Of a DNA stretch of 64,000 bases, positions 37,282-46,405 are shown one piece after another. Position 1 is the first letter of the stretch; each line of letters begins with the position of its first letter. The stretch is from Betaproteobacteria bacterium HGW-Betaproteobacteria-1 (GTDB lineage Bacteria > Pseudomonadota > Gammaproteobacteria > Burkholderiales > Methylophilaceae): positions 1 to 64,000 of the forward strand of contig PHCX01000002.1 of NCBI GenBank assembly GCA_002842435.1, written 5' to 3'. The notes below the pieces were generated by a model. It made no database searches. It was given only the letters and a program-made list of their open reading frames with translations, and had not been told where the DNA came from. Made by a program: the position numbers and the translations under genes.

Positions 37282-37298
37282 TGCACAATAAAAGTGCG
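37282..37298 (-). promoter_or_regulatory. Candidate NtrC enhancer site
   Basis: TGCAC-N7-GTGCG, nine of ten bases of the NtrC consensus TGCAC-N7-GTGCA, centred about 126 bases upstream of the predicted sigma-54 start, the usual enhancer distance. Confidence 0.65.
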
Positions 37299-37363
37299 CG
37301 TGCACCAATCATGTCAGTCATGCGGGTAGATGTTGTGTTGCCACCGCTTTTAAATAGCGGCGT

Positions 37364-39205
37364 TTAATTGGCAGCGTCTGATCGTTCTGCGTCCGGACCA
37401 TCAAACTGCAGGCTGGCCAGCCTCGCATAGAGACCGGCATTACCGCGCAGTTCTGCCGCCGTGCCGATCTCGACGATGTTTCCCTGATCCATGACGACGA
37501 TGCGGTCAGCTTTCTGCACGGTTGCCAGGCGGTGCGCGATGATCAGGGTGGTGCGGCCCTGCATGGCGATATTGAGCCCTTGTTGCACCAGGATTTCAGA
37601 TTCCGCATCCAGTGCGCTGGTGGCTTCATCCAGCAGCAGAATCGGCGCATCCTTGAGAATCGCCCGCGCGATGGCGATACGCTGGCGCTGCCCGCCGGAC
37701 AGACGCGTGCCGCGTTCGCCGAGATGGGTTTCGTAACCTTCGGGCAGGCGCGAGATGAATTCGTCGACCTGCGCAGCCTTGGCCGCCACCATCACTTCAG
37801 CGTCGGTGGCATACGGCCGTCCATAGCGGATGTTTTCCATGGCATTGGCCGAAAATATCACCGGGTCCTGCGGTACTACGGCAATCTTGCTGCGCAGGGA
37901 TTGCAGCGTCAGCTTGCGGATATCCTGCCCGTTGATGCTGATACTTCCTGCGGTGACATCGTAAAAGCGTAGCAATAGCTGGAACAGCGTGGTTTTGCCT
38001 GCGCCCGAAGGGCCAACCAGGGCGACAGTCTCGCCGCAGGGGATTTCCAGTGAGACATTGCTTAATGCGGCGGTCTGCAATCTGGAGGGATAATAAAAAC
38101 TGACATGGCTGAACGAAATCTGCGCGGTTGTGGCATCGATGATTTCTTCCGGCCGACTGGTTTCCCTGACTGCAGGCGCTGCGTGCAGCAGTTCCAGCAG
38201 GCGCTCGGTGGCGCCGGCAGCACGCATGATATCGCCCCAGACCTCAGCCATCGTGCCGACGCTGCCGGCTACCATGGCAGCATAGAGGATGAAGGAAGCC
38301 AGTTCACCGCCGGTCATGGCGCCGCTGGTGACCTGATGCGCGCCTATCCACAGCACAAAAATGATCGAGCCCATGACAGCGGTAATGATGACGGCAGTCA
38401 TGGCGGCTCGCACCCGCACCCGTCTGAGTGCAGTGATGAAGCTGGTTTCCGTGCTCTGTCGGAAGCGGCCGATTTCGCGCTGCTCTTGGGTAAAGGATTG
38501 CACGGTCGGCATGGCGTTGAGGATCTCGCCTGCCAACGCCGAACTGTCGGCGATCCTGTCCTGCGATTCGCGTGAAAGTTTGCGCACCTTCCTGCCGATC
38601 AGGATGATGGGCAACACCACCAGCAACATCAGGCCGAAGTTCAGCGAGAACAGATAGAGGCTGGTGACGGCAAGCATGATCATGCCGCCGATGAACTGGA
38701 ACAGGCTGCGCAGGCCCATGGAGGCCGAACTGCCAACCACGGTTTGAATCAGGGTGGTATCGCCGGTCAGACGTGACAGCACTTCGCCGGTTTGCAAAGT
38801 CTCGAAGAATTGCGGTGATTGCGTCATCACTCGTCCGTAGACCGCATTGCGCAAGTCGGCAGTGACGCGTTCTCCTATCCAGGAGACGGTGTAATAGCGT
38901 GCCGCCACCATCAGCGCCCAGAAGAAAGCCAGCCCGAACAAAATGGCGAAATGACTGTTGAGGTTGAGGCTGTCCGTCAGTGCGCCACTGGTTCTTGCGG
39001 GTTTTTGACCAAATCCGAAATCAATCAGGTCGCGAAATGCGAGAGGAACCAGCAACAGTGTCGCCGATGCCAGACTGAGCAGGACAAATGCCAGCAGCAT
39101 TTGCTTGCGATAAGGCCGTAGAAAAGGCCAGATATCGCGCAGGGACGATATCCTTTTGGCTTTCTCCGGCATGGTCTCCTGCTGTTGAGGCTCATGGCTG
39201 TCCAT
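37364..39205 (-). CDS. MsbA/LmrA-type ABC exporter (fused permease-ATPase)
   Basis: 613 residues. A six-helix ABC exporter membrane domain (residues about 30-335) precedes an ATPase with Walker A VGPSGAGKTT, signature RLSGGQRQRIAIARAI and Walker B ILLLDEATSALDAES followed by the H-loop LIIAHRLATV. Works as a dimer; substrates in the family include lipids, drugs and peptides, and cannot be told here. The start may instead be ATG 39172 (MPEKAKRISSLRDIW), which has AGGAG close by. Not part of the nitrate locus despite the shared strand; a 224-base regulatory gap separates them. Confidence 0.9.
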   Translation of the reverse strand: MDSHEPQQQETMPEKAKRISSLRDIWPFLRPYRKQMLLAFVLLSLASATLLLVPLAFRDLIDFGFGQKPARTSGALTDSLNLNSHFAILFGLAFFWALMVAARYYTVSWIGERVTADLRNAVYGRVMTQSPQFFETLQTGEVLSRLTGDTTLIQTVVGSSASMGLRSLFQFIGGMIMLAVTSLYLFSLNFGLMLLVVLPIILIGRKVRKLSRESQDRIADSSALAGEILNAMPTVQSFTQEQREIGRFRQSTETSFITALRRVRVRAAMTAVIITAVMGSIIFVLWIGAHQVTSGAMTGGELASFILYAAMVAGSVGTMAEVWGDIMRAAGATERLLELLHAAPAVRETSRPEEIIDATTAQISFSHVSFYYPSRLQTAALSNVSLEIPCGETVALVGPSGAGKTTLFQLLLRFYDVTAGSISINGQDIRKLTLQSLRSKIAVVPQDPVIFSANAMENIRYGRPYATDAEVMVAAKAAQVDEFISRLPEGYETHLGERGTRLSGGQRQRIAIARAILKDAPILLLDEATSALDAESEILVQQGLNIAMQGRTTLIIAHRLATVQKADRIVVMDQGNIVEIGTAAELRGNAGLYARLASLQFDGPDAERSDAAN

Positions 39206-39243
39206 GGTGTCGGTCGTGTCGATGGCTAATTCCTGTTGGTAGC

Positions 39244-40383
39244 TTAGCGGACGGGTTGCAGTTGCAGCAGTCTGTCACCGGCAATCAGATAAAGCAAACC
39301 ATCCGGTCCCTGACGCACATCACGCACGCGACCGAGGTTTTCGAACAGGCGTTCTTCCTTGACCACCTTGTCGCCGTCCAGGGTCAGCTTGACCAGAGTC
39401 TGGAACTTGAGCGAGCCGACGAACAGGTGGTTTTTCCAGCCGGGATAGGCATCGCCGGTATAAAAGACCATGCCGGAAGGGGCGATGGAGGGCACCCATT
39501 TATAAAGAGGTTGCGCCATGCCCGGCTTTTTGGTGCCTTCGCCGATTTTGGTGCCGGTGAAGTAATTGACGCCGTAGGTGATCACCGGCCAGCCGAAGTT
39601 GGTGCCGGCCTGCAGGATGTTGATCTCGTCGCCGCCCTGCGGGCCGTGTTCATGGGTCCATAGCTTGCCGCTGAACGGGTTGAGTGCGGCGCCCTGCACG
39701 TTGCGATGACCGTAGCTGTAGATTTCCGGCAGCGCGTCAGGGTTGGCGGCGAACGGATTGTCCTGCGGCACGCGACCGTCGTCATGCAGGCGGATCACCT
39801 TGCCGATGTGCTGGGCGAGGTCCTGTGCCCGTTCCATCTCACCGCGGTCGCCGAGGGTAATGTAGAGGAAGCCTTCGCGGTCGAAGACGAGGCGCGAACC
39901 GAAATGCTTGTTGCTGTTGATCTTGGGTGCCTGACGGAAGATCACTTCGCTATCGGTCAGTTGCATGCCCTTGAGTTTGGCGCGCATGACTTCGGTGCCG
40001 CTGCCACCCTCGCCCTTGGTGGAATAGCTCAGGTAGAGCCAGCCGTTTTCCGCATATTGCGGATGCAAGGCGATGTCGAGCAGGCCGCCCTGGCCGCGAT
40101 CGACCACTGCCGGTACACCGCCAATCGCTTGCGGCAGCAGTTTGCCGTTCTCGACCATACGCAGCTTGCCGGATTTTTCCGTGACCAGCAGGCGGCCATC
40201 AGGCAGAAAGGCCATGCTCCAGGGTTCTTTCAGATTCTCGACCAACGGCTTCAGCTGGACCTTGCTGGTGTCTGCCGCGAGGCTCTGTCCGGCTTGGGTC
40301 GGCAGGTTCAACAGCAGGCCGCAACAGAGCAGCAGCGGGCTGAATAGTGTCTGCCATGAATGAGAGTTGGCTGGGCGTGGCAT
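39244..40383 (-). CDS. PQQ-dependent soluble sugar dehydrogenase (GSDH family)
   Basis: 379 residues from ATG 40383 (MPRPANSHSWQTLF), with CAGGAG upstream; an upstream extension to 40452 is rejected. A signal peptide covers about residues 1-40. The six-bladed propeller motifs of E. coli YliI-type aldose sugar dehydrogenases follow: LKEPWSMAFLPDGRLLVTEK, DRGQGGLLDIALHPQYAENG, YGHRNVQGAALNP, HEHGPQGGDEINI. The family uses PQQ as cofactor in the periplasm; a pqqA lies 4.5 kb away. Substrate unknown. Confidence 0.88.
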   Translation of the reverse strand: MPRPANSHSWQTLFSPLLLCCGLLLNLPTQAGQSLAADTSKVQLKPLVENLKEPWSMAFLPDGRLLVTEKSGKLRMVENGKLLPQAIGGVPAVVDRGQGGLLDIALHPQYAENGWLYLSYSTKGEGGSGTEVMRAKLKGMQLTDSEVIFRQAPKINSNKHFGSRLVFDREGFLYITLGDRGEMERAQDLAQHIGKVIRLHDDGRVPQDNPFAANPDALPEIYSYGHRNVQGAALNPFSGKLWTHEHGPQGGDEINILQAGTNFGWPVITYGVNYFTGTKIGEGTKKPGMAQPLYKWVPSIAPSGMVFYTGDAYPGWKNHLFVGSLKFQTLVKLTLDGDKVVKEERLFENLGRVRDVRQGPDGLLYLIAGDRLLQLQPVR

Positions 40384-40527
40384 GATGTCTCCTGAAGATA
40401 AACGATGACTGTATGACGATATGTTCGGTCCCGGGTTCACCCGGCGCATCATGCGAATTTACAGAACACGCTACGGCACCTAATATAGGTGGGCTTTATA
40501 CAGACAGATATTAATTTCTTAGAATAG

Positions 40528-42069
40528 ATGAATGACGGAAATATGAAATCCACGCAACAATCCGGGGTGAATGACAAGGTCGATGTGCTGCTGGTCGGCG
40601 GCGGCATCATGAGCGCGACGCTGGCGACTTTGCTCAGTCAGCTGGATCCTGCATTGCAGATCGTGCTGGTGGAAAAGCAGGAGGCAGTGGCGACCGAGAG
40701 TAGCGATGCCTGGAACAATGCCGGCACCGGTCACGCCGGTTATTGTGAACTTAATTACACGCCGCAGGCGGCCGACGGCAGCGTCAGTATCCCGCGCGCG
40801 CTCAGCATCAATGCGGCTTTTGAAGTCTCGCTACAGCTTTGGTCCAGCCTGGTCGAGCAGGGCGTCCTGTCCTCGCCAAAATCTTTCATCAATGCCACGC
40901 CGCATGAGAGCTTCGTCTGGGGTGAAAAGGATGTCGCATTTCTCAGGGAGCGTCATGCGCAGTTGAGCCGTCATCATCTGTTTGCCGATATGGAATACAG
41001 CGAAGACCCTGCCGTCATCGCCCAATGGATGCCGCTGGTGATGCAAGAGCGGCCCATCGCTCAGCCTATGGCCCAATCTATAGCCCAGCCGGTTGCGGCC
41101 ACGCGCGTGGCCTATGGCACCGATGTCGATTTCGGTGCGCTGACGCGGCAACTGGTCGCCGCTTTGCAACGCCAGCCGAATTTCCGCCTGCTGTGCGGAC
41201 ATGAAGTGGAAAACCTGAAAAGAAAGACGGACAAGCGCTGGCAGGTTGAAGTGCGGGAAACCGCCAATGGCCAGCTGCAGCGGCTGGATGCGGCATTCGT
41301 CTTTCTGGGGGCGGGCGGCGCGGCGTTGTCATTGCTGCAAAAGTCTGGCATTGCGGAAGGCCGAGGATATGGCGGCTTCCCGGTCAGCGGCCAGTGGCTG
41401 GTATGCAGGAACCTGGAAATCATCCGCCAGCATCGCGCCAAGGTCTATGGCAAGGCACCGATCGGGGCGCCGCCGATGTCGGTGCCGCATCTGGATACGC
41501 GTTATATCAATGGCCAGCCGGCCCTGCTGTTCGGGCCGTATGCCGGTTTTACCAGCAAGTTTCTCAAGCAGGGGTCCTATCTCGACCTGCTGAAATCGGT
41601 CAGGACCGGCAATCTCAAATCGCTGCTCGGTGTTGCCCGCCATAACATGGACCTGACGCAATACCTGATCAGGGAAGCGTTGCAAAGCCATGAGGCGCGC
41701 ATGGCCTCCTTGCGCAAGTTCTATCCGCAGGCGCGTTCCGAGGATTGGGAACTGGCAGCGGCCGGCAAGCGTGTGCAGATCATCAAGGGCTGCGATGAAA
41801 AAGGCGGCAAGCTGGAATTCGGTACCGAAATCGTCGCGGCCGCAGATGGTTCACTGGCCGCTCTGCTGGGCGCTTCGCCCGGTGCTTCGGTTTCCGTGCA
41901 GGCCATGCTGGATGTTCTGCAACGTTGCTTTGCAACTCGTGTGGCATCCGCGGCCTGGCAAGAGAAACTGAAAGCGCTGATTCCTTCTTATCGCGAGTCG
42001 CTGGTAGAGGATGCCGGGCTTTTGAAAGTTGTGCGGGAACGAACGCTTGCCAGGCTGGCGTTGAAGTAG
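40528..42069 (+). CDS. mqo: Malate:quinone oxidoreductase
   Basis: 513 residues. FAD-binding DVLLVGGGIMSATLATLLSQ near residue 18 and the Mqo hallmark AWNNAGTGHAGYCELNYTP near 66 are present; the C-terminal part has the family stretch around ASPGASVSVQAMLDVLQRC. Membrane-associated flavoenzyme oxidising malate to oxaloacetate with quinone as acceptor. Start 40528 (MNDGNMKSTQQ) or 40543 are both possible; neither has a strong ribosome site. It is divergent from the sugar dehydrogenase. Confidence 0.95.
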   Translation: MNDGNMKSTQQSGVNDKVDVLLVGGGIMSATLATLLSQLDPALQIVLVEKQEAVATESSDAWNNAGTGHAGYCELNYTPQAADGSVSIPRALSINAAFEVSLQLWSSLVEQGVLSSPKSFINATPHESFVWGEKDVAFLRERHAQLSRHHLFADMEYSEDPAVIAQWMPLVMQERPIAQPMAQSIAQPVAATRVAYGTDVDFGALTRQLVAALQRQPNFRLLCGHEVENLKRKTDKRWQVEVRETANGQLQRLDAAFVFLGAGGAALSLLQKSGIAEGRGYGGFPVSGQWLVCRNLEIIRQHRAKVYGKAPIGAPPMSVPHLDTRYINGQPALLFGPYAGFTSKFLKQGSYLDLLKSVRTGNLKSLLGVARHNMDLTQYLIREALQSHEARMASLRKFYPQARSEDWELAAAGKRVQIIKGCDEKGGKLEFGTEIVAAADGSLAALLGASPGASVSVQAMLDVLQRCFATRVASAAWQEKLKALIPSYRESLVEDAGLLKVVRERTLARLALK

Positions 42070-42249
42070 CGCATTCAGCGGAATGACAAGCTACGGGTTT
42101 GCATTGTGGGGTATCAGCTGGAAAAATGCAGTGTAGTATTCCGGATACATGCTGATTGACGATGAAAATCCTCGCTAGCATATTGGATCATGAATTCGGG
42201 TAGGCGGTATAGCATCATCGCTTTCGAACATTAGCTTCAGGTGGACCCT

Positions 42250-44826
42250 ATGGCCCTGTCTGCAAAAATTTACAGCAAGACCGGAAAAGGCGCGCGAGCT
42301 CAGTCGTCCAGGAGCCGCGATTTATCTGCCGATGCCCTCAAAATACTTTCCCTGATCGACAGCAAGATTGAAACCTCCGCCATTTTTGCGCAACTGGACA
42401 AATTGTCTGAGCATGAATTTCAGAGTTTGCTCGACGAACTCGAGCGCGATGGCTACATCAGGTTATTGAACAGCCAGGAGTGGGATCTGGGCGATAATTT
42501 CGATTATCGGACTGGCATGGTGGTGGATGAGCTCAGTATCGAGGATTTTATTGCACTGAACTCCAGTTCAGAACCTGCTGCGGAAAGCCAGCCGGTCAAG
42601 GAACCTGAACCGGACGTCCCGGAAACGTCCGCCACCACGACGCCTTCTGCCGAAGAGGTTGCCGAGCTGGAAGCAAGGCTGGAGGCCGAGCGCAAAGTGC
42701 AGGAAGAAGCCGGACGCAAGGAAGAAGCGGCCAGGGCGAAAGCACAGGTGGAAGCAGAACTTGCCGCAAAGCAGGAAGCAGAGCGCAAGGCACAAGAGGA
42801 AGAGGCGGAACGCCTGCAGGCAGCTGAGGCTGTCAGACTGAAAGCAGAACAGGAAGCGCACGAACAGGCAGAACGGCGTGCTCGCGAAGAGGAGGCTGCG
42901 CGTCAGGAAGCAGAGGCGAAACTGCGCGCTCAGGCCGAGAAAGCTGCGAAACTGGAAGCCGAACGCATCACCCGCGAGGAAGAAAAACGCAAGGTACGTG
43001 AGGAGAAGGCTGCGCGCCGCAAGGCCGCGGCTGAAGCACGCGCCCGCGAGGAAGAGGCTGCCAGGCTGGAAGCGGAACGTCGGGCTCAAGAAGAGGTCGA
43101 ACGCAAAGCACTTGAAGAGGAAGCTGTGCGTCTTCAGGCTGAAGACGCTGCTCGCGTAGAAGCCGAGGAGCAAGCGAAGCGGGAGGCGGCGGAACAAGCC
43201 AGGCTGGAAGCGGAGCGCACGGCGCGTGAGGCCGAACGACAAGCGCAGGAAGAGGAAGCGGCTCGCCAGAAGGCGGAAGCGATAGCTCGTGCTCAGGCGG
43301 AAGAAGCGGCCAGACAGGAAGCCGAACGCAAGGCGCAGGAAGCCGCCGAGCGCGCAGCCCGCAAGGCCGAGGAGGCTCGTCAAAAAGCGGAGGAGGCTGC
43401 ACGCGCCAAGGCGGAAAAGGCCGCCAGACAGGAAACTGAACGACAGGCCAAAGAGGAAGCCAAGCGCAAGGCACGGGAAGAGAAAGAGTTACGCCGTCAG
43501 GCAGAGGCGGAAGCCCGTGCCATAGCCAAGGAAGAAGCCAGGCTGAAGGCTGAACAGAAGGCCATCGAGAAAGCGCAATACCGGGCTGAAAAGGAGTTCA
43601 TGCGTTCTGGTGTGAAGCCCGCCAGGTGGTTGTTGCCCTTAGTCAGGGTGTTTTTTGTGTATACGCCGCTGGTGCTGCTTCTGGCGTTGGGATTGCTGCA
43701 TTTTGTCAATCTCGGCCTGCTGGCAGGTCCGGTCGAGAAAATTGCATCTGCCGCCATCGGTGAGCCGGTTTCTGTGCGAAATCTTCGCGTCTCCCTGTTC
43801 CCGCAGGCGCATCTTGCGCTCTCTGACATCACGGTGGGAGCGGATAAGGATATAGGTATCCGCTCCGTGCAGGTGGTACCGGAGTTGTCTACACTGTTCG
43901 ATGAAGAGAAAAACCTGAAGTCGATTGAAATCAACGAATTAACGGTGGATACGGCAAGTCTGCGCCGTCAGATGCAGTGGCTGGAGAGCCTGGCCGATAA
44001 CGACGATTTGAAAATCGGACAGATAACGCTCAAGGATCTCACGCTAAGTGCTCCCGGCTTCGGTGTGATGGCATTCGATGGTAGTCTGGATCGTTCTGCA
44101 TCTGGAGCATTCAGCCGGCTTGAGCTTTCCGGCGTCGAGCAAAACCTGACGCTGGAATTGCTGCCACAGGATGACAATTACCGGGTCCATCTGCAAGCAA
44201 GTAACTGGCAGATGCCGCTGGTCAATGGCCTGCGGTTTGATAGCTTCAATGCGGTGGGCATTACCGATGGTAATCAGGTGCGATTCAGCAGCATGGAAGG
44301 CGAACTCTATGGAGGCAGTTTCAAGGCTACAGGTGTTCTGGCGTGGTCGGCGCAGCCTGTAGCGTCCGGCAATTTCGAGCTGGAGCAGGTCAGGCTGTCG
44401 CCTGCCTTGTCTGCCATGAAAAGCAGCGCTGTTATCGAAGGCACCCTCAATGCCACGGCCACCTTTACCAGTCAGGTGAATGAAGGGGAACAGCTGGCAG
44501 ATGCCGCCGAGATCGACGCCAGTTTTCAGGTGAGGGATGGCAGGTTCAATGGCATCGATCTGGCCAATCATATGGTTTCGGGTAGTGGTAGCGGCAATGC
44601 GACCCGCTTCGACCGGCTCAGCGGAAAATTACAACTCAGGCAGGGCGTATATCAGTATCGCCAGCTTGTACTGGATGCACCCCAACTCAAGGCGCGCGGC
44701 AATCTCGATGTGCAGTCGAATCAGGATGTTTCAGGCACTATCAGCGCGGAGCTGGCAATTCCGTCACGCCGGATCAAGTCCAATCTTGCTGTCGAAGGAA
44801 AGGTTGGCAGTGTCAGGTTGAAATAA
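42250..44826 (+). CDS. Winged-helix / coiled-coil / AsmA-like membrane chimera
   Basis: 858 residues from ATG 42250, with AGGTGG well spaced (a GTG nine bases earlier overlaps it). Residues about 25-80 look like a winged helix (ALKILSLIDSKIETSAIF ... LLDELERDGYIRLL). Residues about 133-450 are a long Ala/Glu/Lys/Arg coiled coil of TolA kind. A membrane helix follows at about 460-490. The remaining 370 residues are AsmA-like (VEKIASAAIGEPVSVRNLRV, periplasmic). The layout suggests a cytosolic sensor or scaffold tied to an envelope lipid-transport-like domain; no function can be assigned. Flanked by mqo and the convergent pqqA. Confidence 0.75.
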   Translation: MALSAKIYSKTGKGARAQSSRSRDLSADALKILSLIDSKIETSAIFAQLDKLSEHEFQSLLDELERDGYIRLLNSQEWDLGDNFDYRTGMVVDELSIEDFIALNSSSEPAAESQPVKEPEPDVPETSATTTPSAEEVAELEARLEAERKVQEEAGRKEEAARAKAQVEAELAAKQEAERKAQEEEAERLQAAEAVRLKAEQEAHEQAERRAREEEAARQEAEAKLRAQAEKAAKLEAERITREEEKRKVREEKAARRKAAAEARAREEEAARLEAERRAQEEVERKALEEEAVRLQAEDAARVEAEEQAKREAAEQARLEAERTAREAERQAQEEEAARQKAEAIARAQAEEAARQEAERKAQEAAERAARKAEEARQKAEEAARAKAEKAARQETERQAKEEAKRKAREEKELRRQAEAEARAIAKEEARLKAEQKAIEKAQYRAEKEFMRSGVKPARWLLPLVRVFFVYTPLVLLLALGLLHFVNLGLLAGPVEKIASAAIGEPVSVRNLRVSLFPQAHLALSDITVGADKDIGIRSVQVVPELSTLFDEEKNLKSIEINELTVDTASLRRQMQWLESLADNDDLKIGQITLKDLTLSAPGFGVMAFDGSLDRSASGAFSRLELSGVEQNLTLELLPQDDNYRVHLQASNWQMPLVNGLRFDSFNAVGITDGNQVRFSSMEGELYGGSFKATGVLAWSAQPVASGNFELEQVRLSPALSAMKSSAVIEGTLNATATFTSQVNEGEQLADAAEIDASFQVRDGRFNGIDLANHMVSGSGSGNATRFDRLSGKLQLRQGVYQYRQLVLDAPQLKARGNLDVQSNQDVSGTISAELAIPSRRIKSNLAVEGKVGSVRLK

Positions 44827-44867
44827 TGCCGTATTCGTATGAACGCGGCAGAGATGGCTGGAAATGG

Positions 44868-44894
44868 AAACGGGCGCCGAAGCGCCCGTTTTTT
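44868..44894. terminator. Bidirectional terminator between the AsmA-like gene and pqqA
   Basis: AAACGGGCGC (44868-44877) pairs perfectly with GCGCCCGTTT (44882-44891) around CGAA, with three more T's following. A tetraloop and 10-bp stem make it strong; it also caps the short pqqA transcript. Confidence 0.9.
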
Positions 44895-44914
44895 GAATCT
44901 GGTTTCGTTAGAAA

Positions 44915-44986
44915 TTAACGGTTACAAACGTACATCGTAACTTCAAAACCGAAACGCATTTCAGTAGCAGCTGGTTTTGTCCACAT
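44915..44986 (-). CDS. pqqA: PQQ precursor peptide PqqA
   Basis: 23 residues: it begins [14 protein letters not shown] and continues EVTMYVCNR. Glu15 and Tyr19, the two residues that PqqE cross-links to build the PQQ backbone, are in the canonical E-V-T-x-Y arrangement. GGAGAGACATC before the ATG is a strong ribosome site. Length and sequence match Klebsiella and Methylobacterium PqqA. No pqqBCDE follows: the next feature downstream is a bidirectional terminator. A 7-bp hairpin (AACAACA/TGTTGTT at 45017-45033) lies in its leader. PQQ serves methanol and sugar dehydrogenases. Confidence 0.95.
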   Translation of the reverse strand: MWTKPAATEMRFGFEVTMYVCNR

Positions 44987-45141
44987 GATGTCTCTCCTTG
45001 TGTTGGTTGATTAACTAACAACATAGTGTTGTTGTTTGTATGAGTGCATTCTGCGCTCGAAGTTTGTCTGTGACCCTGTACACAATCATGATTCGGACCT
45101 CATGATTTTCATTAGTCTGGAACATGGTTGTCGCTGAAAAG

Positions 45142-45870
45142 CTAGAAACGTACGGAAAGATTGATCAGCCATTCCGGCAATATATCCAGCGCCAGGCTTT
45201 CCAGCTGTTTGTCCCAACCCATGATGATCATGAGACCGACCAGCAACAGCAGTACGCCCAGTATCTTCTTGCCGGTCTGTCCGGCAAACAGAAGTTTGTC
45301 GCGGAAGCGCATCATGGCCTGGCGCGAGAGCAGGCCGAGCAGGATCAAGGGAACGCCGGCGCCGATGCCGAACAGTGCCATCACCAGCGTGATATGCCCC
45401 AGGCTTTCGCCCTGACTGGCAAGGGTGATGGTGGCGCCAAGTGTCGGGCCCACACAGGGGCTCCAGACCACGCCCAGAATCAGCCCCAGCATGAATTGTC
45501 CGCTGAGCGAATCGGTGGATACCCGGTTCAGCAAGGACTGCCCGGAATTGCTGAGGCCGGAAGCGGCAACCGCGAAACGCTCCTGCAGGACGGACGACAG
45601 CAATATGATGCCGAAACCGATCAGGAGGACTGCAGCAACCATGCGGAAGGTTTCCTGATCCAGCCCCAATGTAGCGCCCAGGGTGGCGAGGAATACGCCA
45701 ACGACGGTGAAGGATAGCGCCAGGCCGCCCGCCAGCGCGTAAGGTCCGAGTTTGTGCGTGTTCAGTGCCGATGTGATCAGGATGGGGATCAGCGGCAGCA
45801 CGCAAGGCGATAGCGTGGAGAGGCTGCCTGCGGCCAGGCTGAAGAAGTAAGTGCTGAGGGCGGATAGCAT
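45142..45870 (-). CDS. CcdA/DsbD-like thiol-transfer membrane protein
   Basis: 242 residues with six membrane helices. Two Ser-Pro-Cys motifs, SPCVLPLIPILITSA near residue 22 and SPCVGPTLGATITLA near residue 137, give the cysteine pair that carries electrons across the inner membrane in the CcdA/DsbD family. It lies six bases after a periplasmic thioredoxin gene, so the two probably work together in reducing periplasmic thiols, for example for cytochrome c or copper-site maturation. The exact client is not known. Confidence 0.88.
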   Translation of the reverse strand: MLSALSTYFFSLAAGSLSTLSPCVLPLIPILITSALNTHKLGPYALAGGLALSFTVVGVFLATLGATLGLDQETFRMVAAVLLIGFGIILLSSVLQERFAVAASGLSNSGQSLLNRVSTDSLSGQFMLGLILGVVWSPCVGPTLGATITLASQGESLGHITLVMALFGIGAGVPLILLGLLSRQAMMRFRDKLLFAGQTGKKILGVLLLLVGLMIIMGWDKQLESLALDILPEWLINLSVRF

Positions 45871-45876
45871 GTTGGC

Positions 45877-46257
45877 TTACAGTGCTTTTTGCAGCAGTTT
45901 GCGGATGCCCTCGCGCGAGGTGTCGCTGGTGCTGCGGCCGACTTCCTTGCCGTCCTTGAATACGATGAGGGTGGCCTGTCTTTGTACCCTGAATGATCTG
46001 ACGACGTCTTTCTGGTCGTCGTAGTCAACGTGCAGGGCTGTGATGCCTGCAAATTCCTTTTCTTTCAACAGGCTATTGATGATGGGTGCCTGTGCTCGAC
46101 AGGTCGAACACCAGGTAGCATGAATTTCGACCAGCGTCGGCTTGCCGTCTTTTTGTAATGCGTCGAAAGCCTCTTGCGAGTAGGTTCTTGCCTCGGCCAG
46201 AGCGGCGCCGGAAAAAAGCAGGCTGAATAATGCCAATGCAGAGAGTAAGCGTTTCAT
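45877..46257 (-). CDS. Exported thioredoxin-like protein
   Basis: 126 residues. Signal peptide at residues 1-21 ending GAALA. The thioredoxin motif WCSTC (Cys50, Cys53) and the cis-Pro region are present, though the residue before the usual Pro reads RQATLIVF with no Pro, an unusual feature. Probably periplasmic, receiving electrons from the adjacent CcdA-like protein. AGGAGACTTTC precedes the start. Divergent from cstA. Confidence 0.88.
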   Translation of the reverse strand: MKRLLSALALFSLLFSGAALAEARTYSQEAFDALQKDGKPTLVEIHATWCSTCRAQAPIINSLLKEKEFAGITALHVDYDDQKDVVRSFRVQRQATLIVFKDGKEVGRSTSDTSREGIRKLLQKAL

Positions 46258-46405
46258 GAAAGTCTCCTCGGGTCGGATGGTTGAGATGTGAATTAGTCAT
46301 TGATCAGGTTCAGACCTTACAATTGTTTGGCAGTTTGCCTAATCAGGCCATCGCTCCTTTATACTTCCGGCTGATTCTCAGCCTGTTCAAGAGCAGAAAT
46401 TCAAT

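Noticed and set aside
42568..43383. 271-residue antisense frame through the coiled-coil region
   Set aside because: Produced by the low-complexity coil DNA; composition Leu/Arg/Phe-rich artefact.
42650..43600. Periodic DNA that could be mistaken for a repeat array or CRISPR
   Set aside because: The periodicity comes from Ala/Glu/Lys codons in one coding frame; there are no equal repeats with distinct spacers.
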